Assembly (NCBI GenBank): GCA_002408065.1
Contig: DHQI01000091.1
Span: 28,542 to 35,890 of the forward strand
Length of the DNA: 7,349 nucleotides
Direction of reading: 5' to 3'
Source of the DNA: Bacteroidales bacterium UBA5342
Lineage (GTDB): Bacteria; Bacteroidota; Bacteroidia; Bacteroidales; UBA5342
Shown here: positions 1-7,127 of the stretch, in pieces
How the letters are laid out: the number at the start of each line of letters is the position of its first letter
How positions within the stretch are numbered: the first letter of the stretch is position 1
Position numbers and translations under genes: made by a program
The notes under the pieces: model-generated
Told to the model about the DNA's origin: nothing
Database searches by the model: none
Seen by the model: only the letters and a program-made list of their open reading frames with translations

Positions 1-228
1 GTCTTCCATCTTATCAAATAAGGCGTTGACCTGACGGTTTTGAGCGGCACACACCCCTGTGTCTATTGATGGGTAAATTGCTATAACTTTTACCTTTCCT
101 TCGAAATCAGCGAGGCTTTTGGCCGAAAGATCTTGGGCTATCAAAGTGAAATCAGCCCCTTTTTCTCCTACTACCGGGAGATTTCCTACTAAGTTGACAG
201 GGTTTCCTGCGAATGTTACATTTGCCAT
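1..228 (-). CDS. tpx: Thiol peroxidase (Tpx), N-terminal part, cut by window edge
   Basis: Tpx is an atypical 2-Cys peroxiredoxin that reduces hydrogen peroxide and, in E. coli, preferentially alkyl or lipid hydroperoxides, taking electrons from thioredoxin. Only the first 76 residues are in the window; family members are about 165 residues, so roughly the second half lies beyond position 1. The protein opens MANVTFAGNPVNLVGNLP, matching the usual Tpx start (x-F-x-GNPV). Residues 53-60 read PSIDTGVC, the peroxidatic motif; C60 is the expected peroxidatic cysteine and T57 its helper threonine. The resolving cysteine and catalytic arginine would be outside the window. The ATG at 226-228 is preceded by an A-rich tract without Shine-Dalgarno, normal for Bacteroidota. 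The gene follows the 993-residue gene on the same strand by 97 bases and is probably transcribed on its own; I see no good promoter match in that gap. Identification is from motif recognition and is strong. Confidence 0.95.
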   Translation of the reverse strand, partial: MANVTFAGNPVNLVGNLPVVGEKGADFTLIAQDLSAKSLADFEGKVKVIAIYPSIDTGVCAAQNRQVNALFDKMED

Positions 229-325
229 TTTATTTTTTGTTTTATATGATTACTTATCTAAAATTGTATGCATAACAAAAAGCATTTGGCTTTGTTCAGT
301 ATGGTGGGTAAAAAAAAACAAAGAA

Positions 326-3307
326 TTAAGGTATCACTACTTTTACAGTGTTCTCTTTTCTTCCTGATTTAATAAAAACAATATAAACCCCTGAGGGTAA
401 ATTAAAGAATTCCGATTCATTGATTTGCAAGCAAAGAGCACGAAGCTGATGACCAGACATATCATAAACCGTTGCTTCCAATGCCTTTTTATACATAGAG
501 CTTATTTCTAAAAAATGAAAATCAGTACTAAGCTTAGCTAAGACATCTGTTTCTTCCTGGTTATTTATCACATAAGTTTCTGTCCCTATCACATTTTTTA
601 TAATCTCTAAAGAAAAACGACTACTATTAACCGCTTCTCCAGTATCAAAAACAACGTCTAACTCTTTAGTAAAATCGTAGGCTGTAGCCCCGTCCCAAAA
701 GCGATAAGAATATACATCATCTCCTTTCACCCTCATATTCAATGCAAAAGATTCAGAATCATTCAGACTCAATTCCACCGGAACCATCACAGATGCTGTA
801 TCCAGTTCAGCTACAGCTACAGCATATTCTACCTCATCTTCGCCCCACAAGAAAATACTGGGGCGGTTAGCGTTATGCAATTCCAGTTTTTGGGCACTTC
901 GGTAATCCTTCTTATCCCCAGTCACACGCAAATAAGCCTTATCACTTCCTGTTTTATTCTTTACCATTAGAGTAATAACCTCAGAATAGCATCTTTCCGA
1001 TTTTAGTGCCGCGGACTTCACTTCGGTAGCGGTACAATCACAAGCTCCTTTAGTCATACAAAAATAGCCACTCTCACCATCACTTTGCTTCACAAAGAAA
1101 GCTTCTAGTGGAGAAACCGTCTGGGCCTCTTCATCACCAATTCCATCTACCCAGGTTTTATACCCAACACCATCCCAGAGATATACCGCTCCGGTATAAT
1201 GCACCCTATTATGCTCACAATCAAACACATCATCATAAGTCATGGTGTAAGTCAAGGGATTTCCTACCAAGTTCCACCCCAAGTTATTGACCGCCTGACC
1301 ACTGGAGAGATGTGTCACCACCGTACTTTCGTTAGATGGCACCAAGTGAGTATAAGCACCCACCTGTCCTCTTTCGACCCAAACCATATAACCTTTCCCG
1401 GCTTGTAACACCGTAGAACCATCAAAAATATCGCTCATACCAGTGCCTGTTTGAGCTCTTTTTGTTTCAGAATACTCTACCAACCAATAATCAGCATTAG
1501 GATCGTTCCACGAAGAAGCCAACTGCAAGTCGGGCAATAGGTTATCCGCTGTAACATCTACCGGCAGACAGATGAAATTCCATGTTTCTGCTTGAAAATA
1601 TTTTTCTAAAAGAGCTGTATCCAAATCCGTCACGGTATTGACAAAAAATTCGCCACTACCAGTACTATCTGACACAATAATCATATCTTCACTAACATCT
1701 ATGTCTGCACCTTCATAAACATTAACCACCCCACCATTTTCCACTATCAGGTTTTCTAAAGCTACAGGGCTATTAATATCAACTTCTCCGGAAATAATTG
1801 CTGTTGTTATCTCGTCTTTGTCCGGCACGCCATTGGTCCAGTTATCAGGATCATCCCAAGAACCTGAACCTACAAATTCGGTTTCAACAGGTTCATAAAA
1901 ATCGCTTTGTACTTCGATGACTGGCAAACCACTATTCAGGTTTTTATCAAAAGACCATATCGCTGTATCCCAATTCACGAAGGTACTAGAATCCGCTAAC
2001 TTTTCCGAGCTTAAACCTTCGTCTGTGCTCCCATTAGAACTGGCTGAAGAAGACAGCCCTGATGCCTCTATATCCCAATAAGAATCGACGACATCGGTAT
2101 TATTGCCTGACCCTATTAAGCCACCTTCACTAAACAGTCCGTTAACCTCAGTCTCAGAATACACATTTTCTACTGTAGCCGATCCGCCATTACCTATTAG
2201 CCCCCCTGTAGCATACCAACCATCGACCTCTCCTGCCGATACCGAATTAGAAACTAGCACATCACTCCCCATCGTGGTTCCTACAAAACCACCAACATTC
2301 AAAGCCCCGTCTACACTACTTGTTGAGATACATTCGGTAACCTCAGTAGAAGAACGTATGTACCCCACCAAACCACCTACATAGCGAAAACCAGCGACAT
2401 AACCCGTCACATAACACGCTTCAATAAGGTTATTTGCATAACAATACCCTACCAGTCCACCGACATAACGCCAGCCATAGATATAAACCGCAGCAAGACC
2501 TATATTACTCAAAGTAGCGCCACTGCAATAACCAAACATTCCTGCGTAGTTATTTCCATTATCTACCAGTAAATGTTTTATTCTAAAATCTCCACCATTG
2601 TAAACACCGGAAAAAGGGAGCGAATTAAGCCCAATAGGCTGCATACCAACTTGGTCCGATGCATTGATAACACCATCACCATTCCAATCCTCACTGACAT
2701 AGTCCGAACTGAAAATAATATTGGCTGTTTGTATAAAATGTTTGTCCCAATGTGAAGAGGTAAGAGAAAGGGCTATCAAATCTTCAGCTGTAGCTATCTG
2801 AAAAGGATCTTCTTGAGTACCAGAACCACCACTATAGCCACCATCAGCAAAAAGGTTAGGCGGTAAAACAGGCTCAACCAAAGCAGCGGCTTTCATCACC
2901 ACGTCACCCTCGGCATAAGCCCCGGGACTCACGCCTAAGATGACTTTACGGCTTAGTCCGTCTTCTCCGTAAACAATTAAAGCGTGAATGGTATATTCTT
3001 GGTTTTCACGGGGCGTGATATAACCACAAAATTGTGTTTCTATATCATCTTCATCGGAATAAAATAAAGCACTGGATTCTAAGCCACCATTGCTATTCGT
3101 AAAAAAAGACAATAAACTATCTCTCCCCTGCTCAGTACCGGAAGAGTTAGCATTCCACCGCGCCACAAATTCATCAGACAAATGCCTGGTAAAGCTTAGA
3201 GAGACTGTATCAAAGGGTTCGCTATCAGCCTCTGCAGCTATTAGGTGCGCATGAAAACTATTTAAGGTTAGTGTCAAAAAAAACAGCCACCTCAATCGCT
3301 TTAACAT
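326..3307 (-). CDS. Secreted GLUG-repeat protein with T9SS sorting domain (paralogue 2, 993 aa)
   Basis: Probable surface or secreted protein, precise function unknown. Residues 1-25 form a signal peptide (basic MLKRLR, hydrophobic core, likely cleavage after LIAA). Residues 26-150 are not recognised; residues 105-126 look like the last strands of a fibronectin-III-type fold, but this is weak. From 158 (YSGGSGTQEDPFQI) a GLUG-domain leader begins, with a calcium-loop-like DWNGDGVINASD at 207-218, then six GLUG repeats (254-400) closing with SYWD near 409. Residues 477-495 hold W-x5-NWTNGVP, opening a beta-rich module common in Bacteroidota exoproteins. Then come WNFICLPV (576-583), GWNLVGNP (677-684) and PLEAFFVK (733-740), the usual presentation module, a C-x5-C-x-C cluster (750-758), a beta domain ending RFSLEI (897-902), and a type A sorting domain (about 915-993: YDMSG, LPSGVY, KVV). 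The start has no Shine-Dalgarno (CATAAATAAATG) but directly precedes the signal peptide. It lies 191 bases after its paralogue, perhaps with its own promoter. Adhesion is inferred only. Confidence 0.93.
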   Translation of the reverse strand: MLKRLRWLFFLTLTLNSFHAHLIAAEADSEPFDTVSLSFTRHLSDEFVARWNANSSGTEQGRDSLLSFFTNSNGGLESSALFYSDEDDIETQFCGYITPRENQEYTIHALIVYGEDGLSRKVILGVSPGAYAEGDVVMKAAALVEPVLPPNLFADGGYSGGSGTQEDPFQIATAEDLIALSLTSSHWDKHFIQTANIIFSSDYVSEDWNGDGVINASDQVGMQPIGLNSLPFSGVYNGGDFRIKHLLVDNGNNYAGMFGYCSGATLSNIGLAAVYIYGWRYVGGLVGYCYANNLIEACYVTGYVAGFRYVGGLVGYIRSSTEVTECISTSSVDGALNVGGFVGTTMGSDVLVSNSVSAGEVDGWYATGGLIGNGGSATVENVYSETEVNGLFSEGGLIGSGNNTDVVDSYWDIEASGLSSSASSNGSTDEGLSSEKLADSSTFVNWDTAIWSFDKNLNSGLPVIEVQSDFYEPVETEFVGSGSWDDPDNWTNGVPDKDEITTAIISGEVDINSPVALENLIVENGGVVNVYEGADIDVSEDMIIVSDSTGSGEFFVNTVTDLDTALLEKYFQAETWNFICLPVDVTADNLLPDLQLASSWNDPNADYWLVEYSETKRAQTGTGMSDIFDGSTVLQAGKGYMVWVERGQVGAYTHLVPSNESTVVTHLSSGQAVNNLGWNLVGNPLTYTMTYDDVFDCEHNRVHYTGAVYLWDGVGYKTWVDGIGDEEAQTVSPLEAFFVKQSDGESGYFCMTKGACDCTATEVKSAALKSERCYSEVITLMVKNKTGSDKAYLRVTGDKKDYRSAQKLELHNANRPSIFLWGEDEVEYAVAVAELDTASVMVPVELSLNDSESFALNMRVKGDDVYSYRFWDGATAYDFTKELDVVFDTGEAVNSSRFSLEIIKNVIGTETYVINNQEETDVLAKLSTDFHFLEISSMYKKALEATVYDMSGHQLRALCLQINESEFFNLPSGVYIVFIKSGRKENTVKVVIP
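329..565 (-). other. T9SS type A C-terminal sorting domain of the 993-aa protein
   Basis: Residues about 915-993 show the order of the Por secretion system sorting domain: a strand ending ATVYDMSGHQL (945-955), a polar turn, LPSGVYIVFIKSG (970-982) and a basic-hydrophobic tail KVVIP. In known T9SS cargo this domain directs passage over the outer membrane and is normally removed, with the mature protein either released or attached to A-lipopolysaccharide. Assignment is by motif; the exact boundary is approximate. Confidence 0.85.
2078..2548 (-). repeat. Six GLUG repeats in the 993-aa protein
   Basis: Residues 254-410 contain six copies of a G-G-[LF]-[VI]-G unit: a degenerate YAGMFGY, then GGLVGY, GGLVGY, GGFVGT, GGLIGN and GGLIGS. 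The last glycines fall at residues 259, 287, 315, 343, 372 and 399, a period of about 28 residues (84 bases). Between them run C/S-[VF]-[ST] strands and V-x-G turns as expected for the Pfam Glug family (a beta-solenoid-like repeat seen in bacterial surface proteins and adhesins). The repeats are diverged at DNA level, so recent slippage is unlikely. Confidence 0.88.
2654..2689 (-). other. Calcium-loop-like motif (EF-hand/dockerin type) in the 993-aa protein
   Basis: Residues 207-218 read DWNGDGVINASD. The side-chain ligand positions of a 12-residue EF-hand or dockerin loop are filled: D1, N3, D5, G6, N9 and D12, with isoleucine at 8. There is one loop only, not the paired loop of a true dockerin. 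It lies in the leader between the HFIQTANIIF strand and the PIG-x(5)-FSG-x-YNGG strand of the GLUG domain. Calcium binding is inferred from spacing alone. Confidence 0.6.
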
Positions 3308-3345
3308 TTATTTATGATATTGGTTGATTACTGTCATTAACACAA

Positions 3346-3353
3346 CAAATTTA
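3346..3353 (-). promoter_or_regulatory. Candidate -7 promoter element for the 993-aa gene
   Basis: Minus-strand TAAATTTG is an exact match to the Bacteroidota -7 consensus TAnnTTTG, 38 bases before the ATG at 3307. No TTTG is found 19-21 bases further upstream, so only half of the promoter is convincing. If active, it would let the second gene be transcribed independently of the first. The rest of the 191-base gap shows no strong terminator: a short TCCC-GAA-GGGA hairpin (3416-3426) lacks a following T-run. Confidence 0.33.
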
Positions 3354-3498
3354 GCGATGTTAATGCTTTATATATTACTTACACTTAAAACCCAAAGAAT
3401 TTTTGTCAGTATTTCCCTTCGGGACTTATACGACCATTTTAAGCTTTGAGATTTAGCATGCAACATCCACAAACCCTATACGAACCTCTATACCAACA

Positions 3499-6400
3499 TT
3501 ATTCCACTACAATTTTATGCTGATCAAGCTTCCCTCCTGAAGTTAATTTTACCACATAAGCTCCCGGCAAATAATTCTTAACATATTCCCCACAAGGTTC
3601 TAAAACAAATGTATCGACCACTTTTCCGGACATATCTATCACAGCCCCTTTAACGGTTTCCTCAGCTATTGATCGTACATTAATAACCCCATCTGCAAAT
3701 TGAAGTTCAACAAGGTTTTCTTGCTCAAACAAGGGGGCATCTATCGCCGTTTCTAATGGTGGTGTATTGCGTACTACAACAGAAAACCGGTCGTCAATCA
3801 AGACCGCATCATCAACTTCATAATCAAAGAAATCACCATCGCTTAAAAGAGTCGTATCATCGTCGTATTTATCGAGCAAATAGTATTGACACCCCTCTTC
3901 CGTCATAACATCAAAAGCCAAGCTAACAGACCTCATAGCTGCAGACAGACTAATGGTTAAGGGTATCTCAAACACACCGCTATCTAAGGCAATAGCATTT
4001 ACTGCAAAAGCATCGTTTTCAAAAGATGAAAAAATCAAATCCTTGTAGGCATTTTTTGTCTCAAATTTACGCGCATCCAGAGCATCATCAAACCCTTCAG
4101 TAGCATTGCTATTTAGGCAAATAAATGTTTTGTCACAATTCACATTTGATTTAGAATTCAGACTTATTTCCAATCTATTATGAGACCTATCCTGTTCTAA
4201 CAAAGAAACAGATTTAGACGAATTAACCGAACAGGAACATTCACCCGGTGCCATACAGAAATACTCAGACTCTTTATCAGAACTGGTACGTTTAATAAAA
4301 AAGGCCTCCATGGGAGCTATCGTAGTAGCCTCTTCATCTCCTGTAGTACCTACCCAGGTTTTATAACCAATACCATCCCACACATACACAGCACCCGTAA
4401 AGTATTCCTGATTGTGAGGGCAATCAAAAACATCCTCATAGGTCATAGTATGAGAAAAAGGGTTCCCTACCAAATTCCAACCGGAGTGATTAGGAGATTT
4501 GCCTTTTGCCGTGTATTTGGTATCCACTCTACTCTCACTATTGGCTACCAAATGTTTATATTCACCTACGACATCGTTGTCTACCCATACCATATACCCC
4601 ATACCTGGCGTTAGTATATAATCATCCGAAATCACATCCTGCATACCCGTACCTGTGGTATCACGCTTTTGTTGAGAGTATTCTACCAACCAATATTCAC
4701 CATCAGGGTCAACAAAGCTTTTAGCCAATTGCATATCGGGAAACAAATTGCCCGCCTTCATCTCAACAGGAACACATATAAAGTTCCACTGCCCCCCTTT
4801 AAAAAATTTCTTTTGCTGAACCGTATCAGCAAACGCTGCAGGTGAATACAACTCTGCAGTGCCATCTTCAGCCGACTCCAGAACAATTTCCTTTTTGGCC
4901 GAAATATTAGCCGCCTCACCAAGCACCAAACTTCCTTTTGTTGTTATCTTTATACCATTAACAGATACTTCATCATCCAATTTACATTTAGCATCTATAA
5001 CGACATCCATCTCTTCGTCACCATCCGGCACTCCATTAGTCCAGTTGTCCTTTTCATTCCAATCACCATCACCAACAAACTCGGTCACCACCGGTAAAAC
5101 AGCCTCCTCAATAATCTCCAAAAAAGGATAACCCCCGTTATCAGCTTCATTAATGGACCAGTCATCATCAAAATCCCAATTATCAAAAGTTGTTTCATCC
5201 TGCATTTCTTCACTGGTCTTACCTACTACGCCAGCACCACCTGATGAGGTCGAAAGCCCTGAAGACTCCACATCCCAAAAAGAGTTGGCAATACCACTTT
5301 GACTAAAGCCGGCTACCCCCCCTGCATAATAATCTGCCGTCACTTTTCCTGAGGCATACACATTCTCTATTTCAGAGTATTGATTGGCGCCTACGAAACC
5401 ACCAGAGTAAACAAAAGCATCAACATCGCCGGTAGCAAAAGAGTTAGAAATCTCAACAGATGCCATAACAGACATCCCCACAAAACCACCAACATAATAT
5501 AAACCCTGGACATCAACAGAAGAAAAAGAATGTTCTATCTGCGTATCTGAAACAATATAACCGACAAGGCCGCCGGCATAACCTAAAGCATCCACACTTC
5601 CCTTAGCAAAACAACTTTCAATAATTACATTATTCTCAACATATCCCACCAAAGACCCAACATAATACATACTTGATATATCAACGCCATAGAGAGATAT
5701 GTTTCTGAGTTCAGCATCAGCCACTCTTCCAAAAAGTCCCGTATAGCTAGTCCGGTTATTTATATAAAGATTTTTTATACGATAACCCTGACCATCAAAG
5801 CTCCCCGTAAAATTCACATTTGCATTTCCAATAGGCGAAAAGCCCACAGCATCAGCATGATTTACATCACCATCCCCATTCCAATCAACAGCTGTATTAT
5901 CATCAAAAATAATATTGGCCGTTTGAATAAAGTGTTTATCCCAATCTCTGGAAGCAGTAGAGAGTAGAATAAGATCTTGAGCCGAAGCTATCTGGTAAGG
6001 GTCATCTAGCGTCCCAGTCCCTCCGCTATATTTCACCTCTGGCGCTTCTTCGATCACAATATTAGATACTACAGACTGCCAAGTGCGGCCTACACGTATT
6101 TCATCAAAATAGGCCTCTGCTCCAAAATAGGCCTGAAGATCGATAGAAGACATCACATCATTAGGCGAATAAGATGTTGTTTGTGAATATTCTGCAGTCT
6201 CAGAATAGGGAGATGTTGGATTGAGCCACATTTTTATAGAAGTCACGACACCCGAAGAATTACAAGTCCATTTACCTACAACAAAATAAGTTTCATTAGC
6301 ATCGGGGACTGAATAACCAAAATGATTAATATATTTGGTCTTACTGCCATTTTCACAAAAAACTGCCCCGAGCATATTCTTTCTATTTACCGTGCCCAGC

Positions 6401-6804
6401 AATACTCCAGAATCGTCAGTATTATCCTTTTTCCCAACAGCAATATAATTCCACTTAGCGGTTTTTCGCTCTGCTACGCGAGCTAAAAAGCTAACATAAA
6501 ATGTTTCATCCAAGCCATTGAGGTCACGGCACAAATATTTTGATTGACTTCCATATCGGGATGCAACAGCTCTCATACAATGATCGCCCCCCTGGATAAG
6601 AATGCCACTGGAATGACGATACTCCAAAGGAATCTGGTGGGTAATTGTCGAAAAAGTATTGGAATTATCTCCCGGAACCCAGTCGCCTTGCCAACCAAAA
6701 GAAGTTTCATTAAAATCATCATAGGCCAACAAACCCGTCATTTCAACGGCTTGAATGTGTGAAAACACAAACAACAGCAAAAGTATCAATCCTTTTTCTT
6801 TCAT
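3499..6804 (-). CDS. Secreted LamG-like/GLUG-repeat protein with T9SS sorting domain (paralogue 1, 1101 aa)
   Basis: Probable surface or secreted protein, exact function unknown. Residues 1-19 are a signal peptide (MKEKG, leucine-rich core, cleavage likely after HIQA). Residues about 26-245 read as a LamG/concanavalin A-like jelly roll: an opening AYDDF and W-rich strands (W38, W42), and a closing AYFDEIRVGRTW (231-242), the phrase typical of this fold, which often binds carbohydrate. From 259 (YSGGTGTLDDPYQI) a GLUG leader follows, including the loop DWNGDGDVNHAD (307-318), six GLUG repeats (354-500) and SFWD (508-511). Next are the NWTNGVP module (574-593), WNFICVPV (673-680), GWNLVGNP (775-782), PMEAFFIK (831-838), a C-x5-C-x-C cluster (850-858), a diverged beta domain ending DRFSVVV (1005-1011) and a type A sorting domain (about 1028-1101: IDMSG, LPGAYVV). 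No protease or glycosidase catalytic motif was recognised. It is the first gene of the pair; the 5' start has no Shine-Dalgarno but fits the signal peptide. Confidence 0.93.
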   Translation of the reverse strand: MKEKGLILLLLFVFSHIQAVEMTGLLAYDDFNETSFGWQGDWVPGDNSNTFSTITHQIPLEYRHSSGILIQGGDHCMRAVASRYGSQSKYLCRDLNGLDETFYVSFLARVAERKTAKWNYIAVGKKDNTDDSGVLLGTVNRKNMLGAVFCENGSKTKYINHFGYSVPDANETYFVVGKWTCNSSGVVTSIKMWLNPTSPYSETAEYSQTTSYSPNDVMSSIDLQAYFGAEAYFDEIRVGRTWQSVVSNIVIEEAPEVKYSGGTGTLDDPYQIASAQDLILLSTASRDWDKHFIQTANIIFDDNTAVDWNGDGDVNHADAVGFSPIGNANVNFTGSFDGQGYRIKNLYINNRTSYTGLFGRVADAELRNISLYGVDISSMYYVGSLVGYVENNVIIESCFAKGSVDALGYAGGLVGYIVSDTQIEHSFSSVDVQGLYYVGGFVGMSVMASVEISNSFATGDVDAFVYSGGFVGANQYSEIENVYASGKVTADYYAGGVAGFSQSGIANSFWDVESSGLSTSSGGAGVVGKTSEEMQDETTFDNWDFDDDWSINEADNGGYPFLEIIEEAVLPVVTEFVGDGDWNEKDNWTNGVPDGDEEMDVVIDAKCKLDDEVSVNGIKITTKGSLVLGEAANISAKKEIVLESAEDGTAELYSPAAFADTVQQKKFFKGGQWNFICVPVEMKAGNLFPDMQLAKSFVDPDGEYWLVEYSQQKRDTTGTGMQDVISDDYILTPGMGYMVWVDNDVVGEYKHLVANSESRVDTKYTAKGKSPNHSGWNLVGNPFSHTMTYEDVFDCPHNQEYFTGAVYVWDGIGYKTWVGTTGDEEATTIAPMEAFFIKRTSSDKESEYFCMAPGECSCSVNSSKSVSLLEQDRSHNRLEISLNSKSNVNCDKTFICLNSNATEGFDDALDARKFETKNAYKDLIFSSFENDAFAVNAIALDSGVFEIPLTISLSAAMRSVSLAFDVMTEEGCQYYLLDKYDDDTTLLSDGDFFDYEVDDAVLIDDRFSVVVRNTPPLETAIDAPLFEQENLVELQFADGVINVRSIAEETVKGAVIDMSGKVVDTFVLEPCGEYVKNYLPGAYVVKLTSGGKLDQHKIVVE
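3502..3723 (-). other. T9SS type A C-terminal sorting domain of the 1101-aa protein
   Basis: Residues about 1028-1101 carry VIDMSGKVV (1055-1063), then NYLPGAYVVKL (1077-1087) and a closing KIVVE, the same strand-turn-strand order as in the paralogue and in T9SS cargo generally. The domain sequence has diverged a good deal between the two genes although both keep DMSG, LP-x-G-x-Y and the hydrophobic end, so both are probably functional export signals. Confidence 0.83.
5275..5745 (-). repeat. Six GLUG repeats in the 1101-aa protein
   Basis: Residues 354-510 hold six units: a degenerate YTGLFGR, then GSLVGY, GGLVGY, GGFVGM, GGFVGA and GGVAGF. The last glycines are at 359, 387, 415, 443, 472 and 499. 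The array is followed by NSFWDVESSGLS, the usual end of this domain type. The copy number and the irregular last two spacings (29 then 27) are the same as in the neighbouring paralogue. Confidence 0.88.
5851..5886 (-). other. Calcium-loop-like motif (EF-hand/dockerin type) in the 1101-aa protein
   Basis: Residues 307-318 read DWNGDGDVNHAD, with D1, N3, D5, G6, D7, V8, N9 and D12 of an EF-hand-type loop. It sits at exactly the equivalent point to the loop in the paralogue. The non-ligand residues differ while every ligand position is kept, which is what selection on metal binding would give. Confidence 0.6.
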
Positions 6805-6836
6805 TATATTATGTGTAAATATCGAGGGCTTTTATT

Positions 6837-6856
6837 GTATAAAAAATGATTTATAC
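6837..6856. repeat. Perfect inverted repeat in the leader of the 1101-aa gene
   Basis: GTATAAA at 6837-6843 is the exact reverse complement of TTTATAC at 6850-6856, with a 6-base spacer. It lies 33 bases before the start codon, downstream of the candidate promoter. It could be a leader hairpin near the ribosome-binding region or a protein-binding site, but in such AT-rich DNA a 7-base palindrome can also arise by chance. No T-run follows on the minus strand, so it is not a terminator. Confidence 0.4.
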
Positions 6857-6910
6857 TAAAAACAACATCTCTATTAATAAAAAAGTTACTTACAATAAAA
6901 CCTAATCCTG

Positions 6911-6942
6911 TAAACTTAATCATACACTAATTAATGATCAAA
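6911..6942 (-). promoter_or_regulatory. Candidate Bacteroidota-type promoter for the 1101-aa gene
   Basis: On the minus strand TTTG (6942-6939) is followed after exactly 20 bases by TAAGTTTA (6918-6911). This matches the Bacteroidota -33 TTTG and seven of eight positions of -7 TAnnTTTG, with spacing in the usual 19-21 range. Transcription would begin near 6904, giving a leader of about 100 bases before the ATG at 6804. The motif is short and the region is AT-rich, so chance occurrence is possible. Confidence 0.42.
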
Positions 6943-7127
6943 CAAAAGTGATTCTTTGATATACAAGTTTAAAAAAAACACACGAGTAAACAATATTTTA
7001 AACATTGATTCTCATCTCAATAAAAAAGGTGACAAAACATACCGGTTTGAGTTTGGTTAGAACTCTTAAAAGTGTATTAAGGAAAGACATTTTCTTCCTT
7101 TCAGCGATCAATCTTGGTTGAATCATA

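Noticed and set aside
311..325. T-run on the minus strand just after the stop of the 993-aa gene as a terminator
   Set aside because: The T-run is real, but no stable GC-rich stem precedes it; the only pairing found (CACT/AGTG) is four bases and lies within the coding sequence.
119..367. Plus-strand 82-codon frame across the tpx start and the intergenic gap
   Set aside because: It runs antisense to the certain tpx coding sequence and through the gene-end junction; no family resemblance.
2103..2384. Plus-strand 93-codon proline- and threonine-rich frame inside the GLUG region
   Set aside because: It is the antisense shadow of the glycine- and valine-rich GLUG repeats; its periodic PTKPP pattern is produced by the repeats on the other strand.
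3416..3426. TCCC-TTC-GGGA hairpin between the two large genes
   Set aside because: The stem is only four pairs and neither strand has a following T-run, so it is not supported as a terminator.
3472..3492. Short direct repeat AACCCTATA / AACCTCTATA after the stop of the 1101-aa gene
   Set aside because: Two imperfect copies of nine to ten bases; no context pointing to an attachment site or binding array.
326..6804. IgA-protease-like activity, because GLUG motifs are known from such proteins
   Set aside because: No peptidase motif such as HExxH or a serine protease triad was found in either protein; GLUG repeats alone do not imply proteolysis.
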